Shown piece by piece: positions 8,452-16,773 of a stretch of 64,000 nucleotides of DNA. This DNA is from Candidatus Nitrosocosmicus agrestis (GTDB lineage Archaea; Thermoproteota; Nitrososphaeria; Nitrososphaerales; Nitrososphaeraceae). The stretch spans positions 70,774 through 134,773 of the forward strand of contig NZ_VUYS01000008.1 in assembly GCF_008389435.1 (NCBI RefSeq), in the 5' to 3' direction. Position 1 is the stretch's first letter, and every line of letters begins with the position of its first letter. A model generated the notes under the pieces. That model searched no databases, was not told where the DNA came from, and saw only the letters and a list, made by a program, of their open reading frames with translations. A program made the position numbers and the translations under genes.

Positions 8452-10013
8452 GTTTTCTATAGTAATGACAAAAATATTTACAGATTAAATATCATTAATA
8501 GATAAGAATGTTAGTGTAGATTTGCTAGGATTACGGCCTGGGCGAGTTGTAATTTAATTGGATGTTTATAATACCGCAATTTAACTAGAGTTATTGTCAG
8601 GAACTATATCATGCTATCGATAGTAAAACTATCTAATCCTCTTGCTGCGTCTTAAACTATTTCTATATCGGCATATCTTTTAAGCATCATCTTTTGACAC
8701 CATGGATGGATTAGAAAAATTCTCACTTACCTTTGTGAATGACAGGCATCCGAAGCATTTTTCAAATCTGCTTTTTAGTATATTGAATCATTATCGAATA
8801 AGGTTCTAAAATCAGGAACTGAAGTAAGGATATTTTTTTAAAAGAGTGTGTTACTACATCTATCAAAACAACTAATAAAATTAGTATTTCATGGTCTTAT
8901 AATATGATATTTGCTCTATATTTTTTTAAGTTCTCATAATGATTTCTTTACTATTCATAACAAATGAAAGATAGAGTGTTCTTAAACTTAACTTTATTTG
9001 ATCTTCAGGAAGATGGGTTAAATATGCGTACCTTTAGAATGTCATAACATGCCAAAGAATTATTACTAAGGCTACATTCTCGTTACCAGCATTTACATTG
9101 GTTTATAAAGTATTACTTTTAAAGCCATTTACCACGCCTTAACATAGCTAGTTTTACATTATGTGTAAATAATATAATTTCGACCTTGTTGACTCACAGA
9201 AATATGAGGATACTAAAACATGAGTATTGAAAATATACCCTCGAGCATTGATGCCTTGTTACTTCTCAAATAGAAATTATCTATTTATTTTCTGCTGACT
9301 TTGACCATGGCAATAATTTTAAAATATTTGAAATCTAAAAATAGTAAAAGATTTAAAATTAAAGCATTTGATCTATTATTAAATACTTTAATGTTAGTTT
9401 TAACAAACTACAAGACAAATACCATTGATTTGTAGTGGCACAGGTGATAAAGGAACACCTTGATCTCTGTTAACAACCTTTTTATCGGCTTGTTTTCAAT
9501 AGTCGTTTAAAATGATCATAGCTTTAATAGTTTGTTTTTTCTAAAATCGTACATTCAGGCGAGAAAATGCACCATGGACGAACAAAAAAAGCCAACAGCA
9601 TTCGGCTCCTAGGGATGACAAATAATTGATAAGTTAATGGGGACTGCAACTCTTCGTTATTCATATACCCTTCATCCCTGGGTTCTCTTTGGACTTCGCT
9701 CGCAACTATGTTGATTACTCTTTAAACATCATGTTAAATTATCTCTGGTGTTCAGAAATAAAATTAATCATTCATCCGATCGGCTCTGGGATTTTTTATG
9801 TAAAAATATTTCAAAAATGGATTAGTTATGGTATTCTAAAAAGAAGAAAATTTTGTAGAGCCGCAATTTCGCAAGTCACCTTCTGATTTTGTTATTTGTT
9901 GATATTCCATTACTTTCTTGGTAAAGGACAAAATAACAGTAAGAGACGAGTCAATTGTCTGTACTTTGCTATTTCAGAGAAATTAAATAGGTGAACAAGC
10001 TATTTAATAATAG
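8452..10013. other. long gene-poor stretch
   Basis: Roughly 1.5 kb with no convincing gene. Short frames exist (for example an ATG frame of about 35 codons at 8702 and a TTG frame at 9689-9886) but none shows a family motif or a supported start. No tRNA and no CRISPR-like repeat is visible. The local base composition is as AT-rich as its surroundings; it may be the residue of decayed genes. Confidence 0.5.
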
Positions 10014-10382
10014 ATGTCACATATTGACTATAGTGACAATCCGAATTTATTTCAACTGATAACCAATCAGGGTGGAAAACGAGCTTCATCAAATGAACTT
10101 AGGCGATTTGTATGGACGCATGTAGTTTGGTCCTTAATTTTAGATACGAACAGAAACTATTTTACTACTAAAGAATACCATAACAAAAGAAATAAGGTAT
10201 GTAAAGATTACAATATATCTCCTTCTAAGGTAGGTGGGGGGATAATGTCATTATTAAACAAGGGAATTTTGTATAGAGATAAAGATGTGTATTCAGTTCA
10301 TCCTAAATTACTTTTGTATGTTAGAAGAAAGATTAATCTTGAATATGGAACGGTGTTTAAAGAAATTAATTCTAACAAGTGA
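10014..10382 (+). CDS. hypothetical winged-helix-like protein
   Basis: A 122-residue basic protein. The centre (residues 50-85: NYFTTKEYHNKRNKVC, then ISPSKVGGGIMSLLNKGIL) reads like a helix-turn-helix followed by a short wing and the segment VYSVHPKLLLYV, the pattern of small winged-helix DNA-binding proteins. This is inferred from shape only. It starts with ATG 10014 a few bases after AAATAGG with an AT-rich element upstream. It has no partner gene nearby. Confidence 0.5.
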   Translation: MSHIDYSDNPNLFQLITNQGGKRASSNELRRFVWTHVVWSLILDTNRNYFTTKEYHNKRNKVCKDYNISPSKVGGGIMSLLNKGILYRDKDVYSVHPKLLLYVRRKINLEYGTVFKEINSNK

Positions 10383-10713
10383 GAGTAGTTAGGCTATTTG
10401 TCTGGTTTGTAAACATCCTATTATTTTTGCTATATTTAGGTCAAAAAACTCTCTATTCGCTAGCAATACTGATCGAATATTTGTGAAGAATTTTCTCATG
10501 TCCAAATTTTATAAAGCAATAAATTCAACATCTTTGTTATAGTGGTCCCAACTGATTAACAGATATAGCTCGCAGCTCAATGAATCAAATGGAACACCTT
10601 CTTTGATGATGAAGGTTTTAGACCACTTCAGTGCTCGATACTCATGAAATGATAAATAGATATCTCCTTACATAGTATGCTTTTGAAACAAGTACCTCTC
10701 AATTTTAATGCGA
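10383..10713. other. non-coding stretch
   Basis: About 330 bases between the winged-helix-like gene and tRNA-Ala. No open frame or RNA structure that I can support. Confidence 0.4.
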
Positions 10714-10788
10714 TGGACTGGGCGGGATTTGAACCCGCGATCTTTCGATTGCGAATCGAACGTTCGTACCACGCTGAACCACCAGCCC
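10714..10788 (-). tRNA. tRNA-Ala (anticodon CGC)
   Basis: A complete 75-base cloverleaf reads on the minus strand. Acceptor GGGCTGG pairs with CCAGTCC and includes the G3-U70 wobble that marks alanine tRNAs; D-stem GTTC/GAAC; anticodon stem TTCGA/TCGAA around loop TTCGCAA (anticodon CGC); T-arm GCGGG-TTCAAAT-CCCGC; discriminator A. CCA is not encoded. There is no intron. It sits 11 bases downstream of the K+ channel gene on the same strand. Confidence 0.95.
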
Positions 10789-10799
10789 AATAATACCTT

Positions 10800-11714
10800 T
10801 TATGGGTTGCCAGTGGTTAGTTTATTTCCGCACCTATAACAGTAGACTGCAGTAACGGGATTTATATTATTGCATTGTGTACAAACTAGTCCATTTTTCT
10901 TCGACTGGTCACTCTTTAATTCTCCATGAAGATTAGATATAAGATTCAACAAAGTGACAATTTCTTCATTCTGTAATCCTTCTATTTCATCTATTTTGTT
11001 CTTAATAAGAGCCTTTATGTTGTTTTCTTCTTTTCTTCTCTGGGACCTAATACTTGATTCGATAAACTGAGCCCCAAGTGTAGATATCAAAATACCTAAT
11101 ATGGCTACTCCAATTATCATTACAACTATAGCAATGGCTCTTCCTTCAAAAGTAACCGGGTAAATGTCACCGTATCCTACAGTAGTTACAGTTACTACCG
11201 CCCACCAAAATGCATCACCTAAATTAGTGATAGTTGAATTAGGTGCATTGTGTTCAACAACGTAAATACCCAAAGCACCTGCAGTTACAGTTGATGCTGA
11301 GAGAAGAATGATGTAAATAAGACGGTTTTTTATCTCGTCAAAAATAATTAAAGTCCTCGAAAGAACATGAATAACTCTAAAAAGTTGAATAATGCGAAGG
11401 CTCTTGAGTCCAGCGCCAATAATTGTCTGCCCTGACAAAATCATGATAAAAAGCATTGGAATCAAGGCCGGTACTTCATAAACATGTGTTGCTAAATATT
11501 TCATTGGATGTTTGGATTCTTTGGCCCTCCAAAGAAGATCAAATCCTAATATTATGGAAACTATGAGATCAAAGACAAGAACTGCTATCAAAGCATCTCC
11601 AACAGGATTATAAAAGTACTGAACAAGAACTAGGAAAATAGAAAAACAAGTAATCGTAACTATGAAAAACTCGGAATTAGCCTTTCTTCTCATGTATATA
11701 TACACTATTGTCAT
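10800..11714 (-). CDS. voltage-gated-type K+ channel with C-terminal zinc ribbon
   Basis: A 304-residue membrane protein with six predicted helices. S1-S3 lie within residues 15-95, an S4-like segment with spaced Arg (LKSLRIIQLFRVIHVLSR) at 103-120, S5 at 130-152, the pore with selectivity filter TTVGYGD at 177-183, and S6 at 190-217. This is the layout of Kv/KvAP-like potassium channels. A charged coiled region (220-270) leads to a zinc ribbon with Cys278, Cys281, Cys292 and Cys295 in the cytoplasm, which is not part of the classical channel and may serve redox or metal sensing or assembly. It starts with ATG 11714. The tRNA-Ala gene follows 11 bases after the stop. Confidence 0.92.
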   Translation of the reverse strand: MTIVYIYMRRKANSEFFIVTITCFSIFLVLVQYFYNPVGDALIAVLVFDLIVSIILGFDLLWRAKESKHPMKYLATHVYEVPALIPMLFIMILSGQTIIGAGLKSLRIIQLFRVIHVLSRTLIIFDEIKNRLIYIILLSASTVTAGALGIYVVEHNAPNSTITNLGDAFWWAVVTVTTVGYGDIYPVTFEGRAIAIVVMIIGVAILGILISTLGAQFIESSIRSQRRKEENNIKALIKNKIDEIEGLQNEEIVTLLNLISNLHGELKSDQSKKNGLVCTQCNNINPVTAVYCYRCGNKLTTGNP

Positions 11715-11957
11715 TTGGTTTGATCAATTTAGACTTCTGAAACTTTTATAGTGACAATTATATCCATTAAATTTTGTCTGTAATACTACTTTTAGTTTCG
11801 TCTATTATCAAATAACGGAAAATTGGCTATTATTATAATTACTATTATTTACCTCTTTGTTTTTCTACACCGTTAGGTAGTTTAAAATACAAAATACCTC
11901 TCCCTTCAAAAAAATAGTAAATATTAATTCAAATTAAGTGGATTAATTCCTTAAATT

Positions 11958-12389
11958 ATGAGAGATTCTGTTACGCTAGACTTTAAAGTGCTCAAGGAAT
12001 TCTGGGATACTTATACCTTAAACGATGGAACTAGGCTCAAAAGTAGGGTTGTATTGACAGGAGTAAAAAAATCAAAGATTAATCCAGAGAAAGAATATGA
12101 ATTTGATTTTCAATCCATACAATCTTTTGTTTTCTCTGACAAATCAGGTGGCTCGCCTCATAATAGGGCCTACACCAAAGAAGAGTTAGAATCTTCATAC
12201 AATAAAGGAATAACATTTACAACTGATTCTGAAAAATGGAATGAGTATTTACTTGATGATGGAACCAAAGTGAGATTAAAAAATTCTGTGACCGAGATAG
12301 CAAAGTCTGATTTATTTCTGCAGAATGGTGATCCTATTTACAATGTCAAAATAAGAGTGTTATCCAAGGTTAAACGAGTCAGGAATTGA
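11958..12389 (+). CDS. hypothetical protein with internal duplication
   Basis: A 143-residue soluble protein made of two similar halves. Each begins with Trp plus acidic and aromatic residues followed by LxDGTxxR/K (FWDTYTLNDGTRLKSR at 15-30 and KWNEYLLDDGTKVRLK in the second half) and ends in a charged beta stretch (KEYEFDFQ, PIYNVKIRV). The repeat suggests a duplicated small beta domain. The family is not recognised. It is a single gene with ATG at 11958, preceded by an AT-rich promoter region (AAATATTAATTCAAATTAAG). Confidence 0.6.
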   Translation: MRDSVTLDFKVLKEFWDTYTLNDGTRLKSRVVLTGVKKSKINPEKEYEFDFQSIQSFVFSDKSGGSPHNRAYTKEELESSYNKGITFTTDSEKWNEYLLDDGTKVRLKNSVTEIAKSDLFLQNGDPIYNVKIRVLSKVKRVRN

Positions 12390-12481
12390 CAAAAAAATAA
12401 TTATTACTATTTGTGAAATTCATATTATTCATCTTAGATTTTCTACTCTTGACAATTATGACTCCTTTCACATTATCTTTA

Positions 12482-12525
12482 CAAGCAAGCAAGCACGTAT
12501 AAGCAAGTAAGCAAATAAGCAAGCA
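12482..12525. repeat. AAGC-type tetranucleotide microsatellite
   Basis: An imperfect tandem array of AAGC units with AAGT and AAAT variants spans about 44 bases in the intergenic space between two convergent genes. Such tracts are prone to slippage. No function is evident. Confidence 0.75.
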
Positions 12526-12607
12526 GACAGACCCATGTACTCATTTTTTATTAAATTAATTTCTCTTTTTTTATTATTGTGTAATGTTCCTATAATAAGT
12601 ACTCAAA

Positions 12608-13435
12608 CTATAATCTGAATAATCTTTTTGAGTTCTCATACATTAACAAATTCCTTTCCTGATCATTAAGATCCAGTTTTGAAACAAAGTTCAAATAAGA
12701 CTTCATGCTCGATATGGGCCAATCAGTGCCATAAAGCAGGTATTTTGGTTCGCCCGCATAATTTAAGAAGTCAGTGATCTTACCAACCAGATATTTTTCA
12801 TAAAATTCAGTAAAGTCTCCAAGTACCAATCCAGATATATCGGCATAGACATTCTTATTCTTATAGATAACTTCTTGACAATCCAAAAACCACGGATTGC
12901 CCAAGTGACATATTATTATTTTCAAATCAGGATTATCCACAGCCACATCATCAACGTTCATCGGATGAGCAAACCTAATCTTTCCAGTAGGTGTATAAGT
13001 ATCGCCTGTATGGATCATCAAAGGAACATCAAATTCAGTGCACAGGTCTATTATCTTCTTGTAGCCAGGGTCATAAGGATAATAATGTTCATAACCTGGG
13101 TAAATCTTGAGACCTTTTAATTTCCCAATTTTAAGATACTCTTTGTATTCTTTAATAAAAGCCTCGTTATGATTCGTGATAGAGTATCCAGCCACGACCT
13201 TAATGTTCTCATATTTTTCAACAGCCTCAAGAATATGTTTGGTTGATGGTCTCTCTTCATTAATCTTGTAAGACGAAATTATAATAGCTTGGTCAACATT
13301 GTTAACCTGCATCGCATTATTTAGAGATTCGATTCGCTCCTTTAGTGATAAATTTGTCAAACTTTCATAGGCGTTTATATGCACATGGCAGTCAATGATA
13401 GTCTGAGTCAATTTTGATAATATGGATTCAACCAT
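12608..13435 (-). CDS. metal-dependent hydrolase of the amidohydrolase-2 family
   Basis: A 275-residue TIM-barrel hydrolase. The metal-site signature is intact: His17-x-His19 in DCHVHI, Lys110 in GLKIYPGY, His142 in MIHTGD, His177 in ICHLGN and Asp238 in YGTDWP. Members include decarboxylases and lactonases (ACMSD-like) acting on small carboxylic substrates, so the substrate cannot be predicted. The gene overlaps the end of the upstream GNAT gene by 28 bases on the same strand, implying cotranscription and possibly a shared pathway, for example modifying a small molecule. Confidence 0.88.
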   Translation of the reverse strand: MVESILSKLTQTIIDCHVHINAYESLTNLSLKERIESLNNAMQVNNVDQAIIISSYKINEERPSTKHILEAVEKYENIKVVAGYSITNHNEAFIKEYKEYLKIGKLKGLKIYPGYEHYYPYDPGYKKIIDLCTEFDVPLMIHTGDTYTPTGKIRFAHPMNVDDVAVDNPDLKIIICHLGNPWFLDCQEVIYKNKNVYADISGLVLGDFTEFYEKYLVGKITDFLNYAGEPKYLLYGTDWPISSMKSYLNFVSKLDLNDQERNLLMYENSKRLFRL

Positions 13436-14043
13436 TCAATAAATGTTGCATAATTTAACGACCTTGAATCCTTGATGTAATTAGGCAATATTTTTATGTA
13501 CTTGAATCCATTCGCAAGTTGAAAAGTGAGCACTTGATCTGCAATATTTTGTTTAATCACTTCTTCAACATATTGTTCAGGGGTGAATGTGGTTGCATAT
13601 TTGTAATAGTTGACCAGTCTTCCACCGGCTATAATTCGCCTGAGATTGTATTTTTTTGCAATTTCTTTTCTAGCATCATAAAACTTTGTGGCAATCCCCA
13701 ACCGTCTAAACGACGGATGAACTGAAACATCGGCACCGTATAATGTGTCGCCATAATTTGTGTGGTTTGTAAACATGCTATTTCCCGTTGCCTCACTAAA
13801 AGTATGCTCTCTATAGGGGGGATCTAATTTAACTATCAAACTACTTGATGAACCTATTATTTTATCACCATATTGTGCGCATAACTGGCCATCTGAAAAT
13901 ATTTCAATGTGACTTTTCAGATGGTAATCTCTCCAAACACTACCCTCTTCCAACATGGATGGAAAGGATTCTTTTTGTAGTTCTATTACATTTTTAATAT
14001 CTTGTATGGTTAGCTTTCTGATTAATACCTCATTGTTTGACAT
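13408..14043 (-). CDS. GNAT-family N-acetyltransferase
   Basis: A 211-residue acetyltransferase. The acetyl-CoA-binding motif A is visible as VSVHPSFRRLGIATKFYDARKEIA (about residues 105-128; core RRLGIA, compare R/Q-x-x-G-x-G/A), preceded by the central beta strand LYGADVSV and followed by the IIAGGRL strand. It should transfer an acetyl group from acetyl-CoA to an amine of a small molecule or protein. It is first in a two-gene unit, overlapping the amidohydrolase by 28 bases. It starts with ATG 14043. Confidence 0.85.
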   Translation of the reverse strand: MSNNEVLIRKLTIQDIKNVIELQKESFPSMLEEGSVWRDYHLKSHIEIFSDGQLCAQYGDKIIGSSSSLIVKLDPPYREHTFSEATGNSMFTNHTNYGDTLYGADVSVHPSFRRLGIATKFYDARKEIAKKYNLRRIIAGGRLVNYYKYATTFTPEQYVEEVIKQNIADQVLTFQLANGFKYIKILPNYIKDSRSLNYATFIEWLNPYYQN

Positions 14044-14346
14044 TTGATTTCAGATCCTTGGGGTTACATATGGTTGATTTATTTACAATATTAAGATTGG
14101 GGAAGTACTTGCCATGTTATAATTTATCGGCGGAAACGCCGCTGGATGTATTGACCCTGGATTTGTTAAAATTATTTCCACACATAAATCATACTCCTCC
14201 CCCAGCCATCTTTCTTTGTATTTGAGAAGTACAATCGTCTGGCCAGTAATACCGATAAAAAGATAAAAAGATAAAAAAAGGGTAAATACGATAAATGCCA
14301 AATGCTGGATGTAAATTATTTAAATTAACAAACACTATAAGAAATA
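14044..14346. other. divergent intergenic region
   Basis: About 300 bases between the GNAT gene and a rightward hypothetical gene. Overlapping short frames on both strands (14037-14225 and 14083-14301) have no protein-like features. The region contains a GC-rich tetraloop hairpin (see 14128-14141) in otherwise AT-rich sequence and a polypurine AGATAAAAAG direct repeat near 14260. Confidence 0.4.
14128..14141. other. GC-rich hairpin with GAAA tetraloop
   Basis: CGGCG-GAAA-CGCCG forms a perfect 5-bp all-GC stem capped by a GNRA tetraloop when read on the plus strand. In this AT-rich window such a structure is conspicuous and could belong to a small RNA or an untranslated leader. No terminator T-run follows. 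Confidence 0.4.
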
Positions 14347-14742
14347 TTGGATAGTCCTATCTTTTTTGACGAGGAATCTGCTCGCCTTCATAAAGAAGTT
14401 CCTAACAGTAGGTATTGTAGGGTAAAGCTGGCATTTGACCTTGATTTTGATATTGGTCAAAGCTATGTAACATCAAAAATCCAAGACCGACAAGGCAATA
14501 TTAAAAAACTAAATATTCAAGCAGGTACTAGAGGAATCAAATTACAAGGTGATCTAATAAGAGCAAAATCTGAGAGTGACTTTCCTCCATTTGTTTTTAT
14601 AATCACAAGGGTGGAAAATTCAAAGACCTTTATTAGAAAGCTCCCTGTTTTAGGATTAAGTGACTGGTTATTAATTTTTGAAGAAGATTTATTCCTTTTA
14701 GCAGTGAAGGATAAGTACGAAGAAATAGAGATTTTGGGATGA
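14347..14742 (+). CDS. hypothetical protein
   Basis: A 131-residue soluble protein beginning with TTG, mostly beta (RVKLAFDLDFDIGQSYVTSKIQD, FVFIITRVENSKTF) with an acidic end. It has no recognisable family motif, signal peptide or metal site. The TTG start is preceded by TATAAGAAATA. It lies alone between divergent and convergent neighbours. Confidence 0.55.
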   Translation: MDSPIFFDEESARLHKEVPNSRYCRVKLAFDLDFDIGQSYVTSKIQDRQGNIKKLNIQAGTRGIKLQGDLIRAKSESDFPPFVFIITRVENSKTFIRKLPVLGLSDWLLIFEEDLFLLAVKDKYEEIEILG

Positions 14743-14909
14743 ATATTTCTCTCTTTCTTGCTTTTGATTGTTTACATTTACCTGTGTAGATAAAGTTTGA
14801 GCTCACAAAATATTGTCATGTACCCCAATCTATACCACTTTCAAACGCTTATCTGAGATACTCTTAATGATATGTTCTTCGTTTAAATGTTAGTTGATCA
14901 CCTCCTTGA

Positions 14910-15353
14910 TCAATAACCTGATTCCTGCCTCTTTGTATTTTCTCTATTCTTTTGCATATACTTGGTAACAAGCAAATCCGGGTCTATGCCAGCTTCAATA
15001 GATAACTGTATCAAAAAATGCCACAAATCTATAATTTCTTCAACAATTTTTTGGTGGTCTACTCCTTTATCTGATTTCCACCATTTCCAATCAGTTTCCC
15101 TTTGAAGCTCCACAGTTTCATGCAAGAGTGCGGAAGACAACATGAAAATTCTATAACCTTGAAAGGGTTCTTTAACTTGATAGAGCCTTTTCATCTTGTT
15201 TTCTACTTTTTTGTTATTATCTCTGTTAGAAGAATCCAATTCCTGACTTATCAATGCTTTTTGCTTTTGAAACAAAAGGTCCAACTTGTCATCACTTGGT
15301 TTTTTCTCTCTATCATCAGTATGGACATCATCAGAATTTAATTCCCTTGCCAT
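14910..15353 (-). CDS. dimeric dUTPase-like all-alpha NTP pyrophosphatase
   Basis: A 147-residue all-helical protein of the MazG/dimeric dUTPase superfamily, which hydrolyses dUTP or related NTPs to the monophosphate and pyrophosphate. The magnesium-binding acidic motifs are visible: HETVEL (Glu79, Glu82) in one helix and EEIIDLWHF (Glu105/106, Asp109) in the next, each with the usual Trp/Leu pattern. The family C-terminal motif KYMQKNRENTKRQESGY is present. The first 50 residues are charged and probably flexible. It likely protects DNA from uracil incorporation. Confidence 0.82.
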   Translation of the reverse strand: MARELNSDDVHTDDREKKPSDDKLDLLFQKQKALISQELDSSNRDNNKKVENKMKRLYQVKEPFQGYRIFMLSSALLHETVELQRETDWKWWKSDKGVDHQKIVEEIIDLWHFLIQLSIEAGIDPDLLVTKYMQKNRENTKRQESGY

Positions 15354-15482
15354 ATGAAAAAGGATTTAAAACTCACTATTATTGCTTTATTATTAGAAAA
15401 CGTACTATTTTTTTTGAAGTATTCTGAGAAATTGACAATGAATTATTTTTTGCAATTATGTCAAAATAAAAAAAATTAATTG

Positions 15483-16031
15483 TTAAAGCTCGTCAATAAT
15501 TGAAATATAGTTGTCTATACTTCTATCAAGTAGTGTCTTGTTATTTTCAGCTATTAATTTTTTAACCAGGTCTTTGTTGTACAGAAAAAACAGAGATACA
15601 TTTTCACCTCTTTTTCTGCCAACTATTTTTGAATCCATCAATCTTTTTAGGTTCCACGACGTTGTTGAAGGAGCTTTGTGAATATGTTCTACTATCTCTC
15701 CAAAAGTTGCCTCCTCTGCATCTTGTAACATTTGAATTATACTCTTGGTGGTCTTTATTTTCAAAAAATTAAGTATCAGCGTTTCATCTGAGGGAGTTGA
15801 CGCAGGATAATACCTAGTAATATTGCTGTTTTCAGTTCTACTGATTTTTATTACGGAGCATTTTTCAAGAGCCGACAAATGATGTGATATAGTCCCGTTG
15901 TTGAGATTTGTGAGTCTCAAAATGTCTCTATACCTTATCCCTGGAAATGAATTAATTATCTTTAAAATTGTTACTCTGTTACTAGACCCGGATTCTATTT
16001 CCTTACCTTCTGTAAGAATGTTTGATTTCAT
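15483..16031 (-). CDS. tandem winged-helix transcriptional regulator
   Basis: A 182-residue DNA-binding protein with two winged-helix domains. The first (about 20-80) has the recognition region YRDILRLTNLNNGTISHHLSALEK and wing segment RTENSNITRYYPA; the second (about 98-150) has FGEIVEHIHKAPSTTSWNLKRLMDSKIV followed by a second wing. This double ArsR/MarR-like layout is common in archaea. Its start ATGA overlaps the stop of the upstream membrane-protein gene by 4 bases, so both are translated together. The regulator may respond to the membrane protein or to a membrane signal. Confidence 0.85.
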   Translation of the reverse strand: MKSNILTEGKEIESGSSNRVTILKIINSFPGIRYRDILRLTNLNNGTISHHLSALEKCSVIKISRTENSNITRYYPASTPSDETLILNFLKIKTTKSIIQMLQDAEEATFGEIVEHIHKAPSTTSWNLKRLMDSKIVGRKRGENVSLFFLYNKDLVKKLIAENNKTLLDRSIDNYISIIDEL

Positions 16032-16453
16032 TTCTTTTCTAACCTCAAAACTCCTGCAGCGAATAAACCCAACATAACAAGTAATAGTAAATGTGGAAAT
16101 TCTACTTCTATTAAAGGTATGTAAAACATTCCAAGCAAATTACTTGATTGAAGTAGATATAAAAACTCTGTAATAAGCAAAAAACCAAAGCTTAGGGCAG
16201 TTAAAAGTATTTTTTTACTTTTCGTCTTATTATAAGAAATAGCTGAAATTGTGGTTAAAAATAATGCCACATCTAAACTGATCATATGTAGTATGATATG
16301 GTAAATCATGGACGGATGAGCGATATGAGGAATAACAAGTGGATAAACCGCAATGCTGATAACAGCAATAGATAATATCAGAAATAAACTGGATTTGTTG
16401 CTCAAAAGATTCATAAAATTTTCTTTTGATATGGTGATCTCTCTTTTAAGCAA
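16028..16453 (-). CDS. four-helix membrane protein coupled to the regulator
   Basis: A 141-residue integral membrane protein with four hydrophobic helices (about 23-40, 52-73, 83-103, 112-137) and short loops, and a basic N-terminus and C-terminus (LRLEKK) suggesting both ends are cytoplasmic. There is no known transport motif. Conserved-looking His residues lie in the second helix region (HIAHPSMIYHIILHM), which could bind metal or sense redox state. Overlap by ATGA with the downstream regulator indicates a sensor-regulator unit. Confidence 0.75.
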   Translation of the reverse strand: MLKREITISKENFMNLLSNKSSLFLILSIAVISIAVYPLVIPHIAHPSMIYHIILHMISLDVALFLTTISAISYNKTKSKKILLTALSFGFLLITEFLYLLQSSNLLGMFYIPLIEVEFPHLLLLVMLGLFAAGVLRLEKK

Positions 16454-16773
16454 TTTACTTTTATATTCTCTTTTCTACTTTAAAAATAAATTGGTACAAA
16501 GGTAAAACTGTGAATATAATTGAAATATTAAATTTTTTTTTACCCCTATGTGTAACGAGTTAATATGATATTTGACATTATGTGTTTCTAATATCTTCTT
16601 TGACAGGTTTTGGTCGTCAAAAACATGCATAAAGTCTAATCTTTTCCAAGCCTGGTGTTTGGGAGTCATTCACCAGACTTTGATATTTACTTTAGCCCCA
16701 ATAATAAAATAATTCTAATTTTTCTACTTCTTTTTTTTAACTTAGTTTTCCATGCTGGACTTGTAGTATCTCC

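Noticed and set aside
8702-8812. 35-codon ATG frame
   Set aside because: Too short and lacks any supporting feature.
9689-9886. 65-codon rightward frame with TTG start in the gene-poor stretch
   Set aside because: Composition is not protein-like, no motif and no promoter or ribosome-binding site.
12482-12525. CRISPR-like array
   Set aside because: The units are 4 bases with no spacers; it is a simple microsatellite. No cas genes are in the window.
14083-14301. 72-codon leftward frame overlapping a 62-codon rightward frame
   Set aside because: The two frames overlap over most of their length in a divergent intergenic region; neither has a motif or convincing start, and the GC-rich hairpin explains the unusual composition.
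16475-16669. 64-codon leftward frame between the membrane-protein gene and the PH-SHOCT gene
   Set aside because: Random-looking sequence and no start signal; consistent with intergenic DNA.
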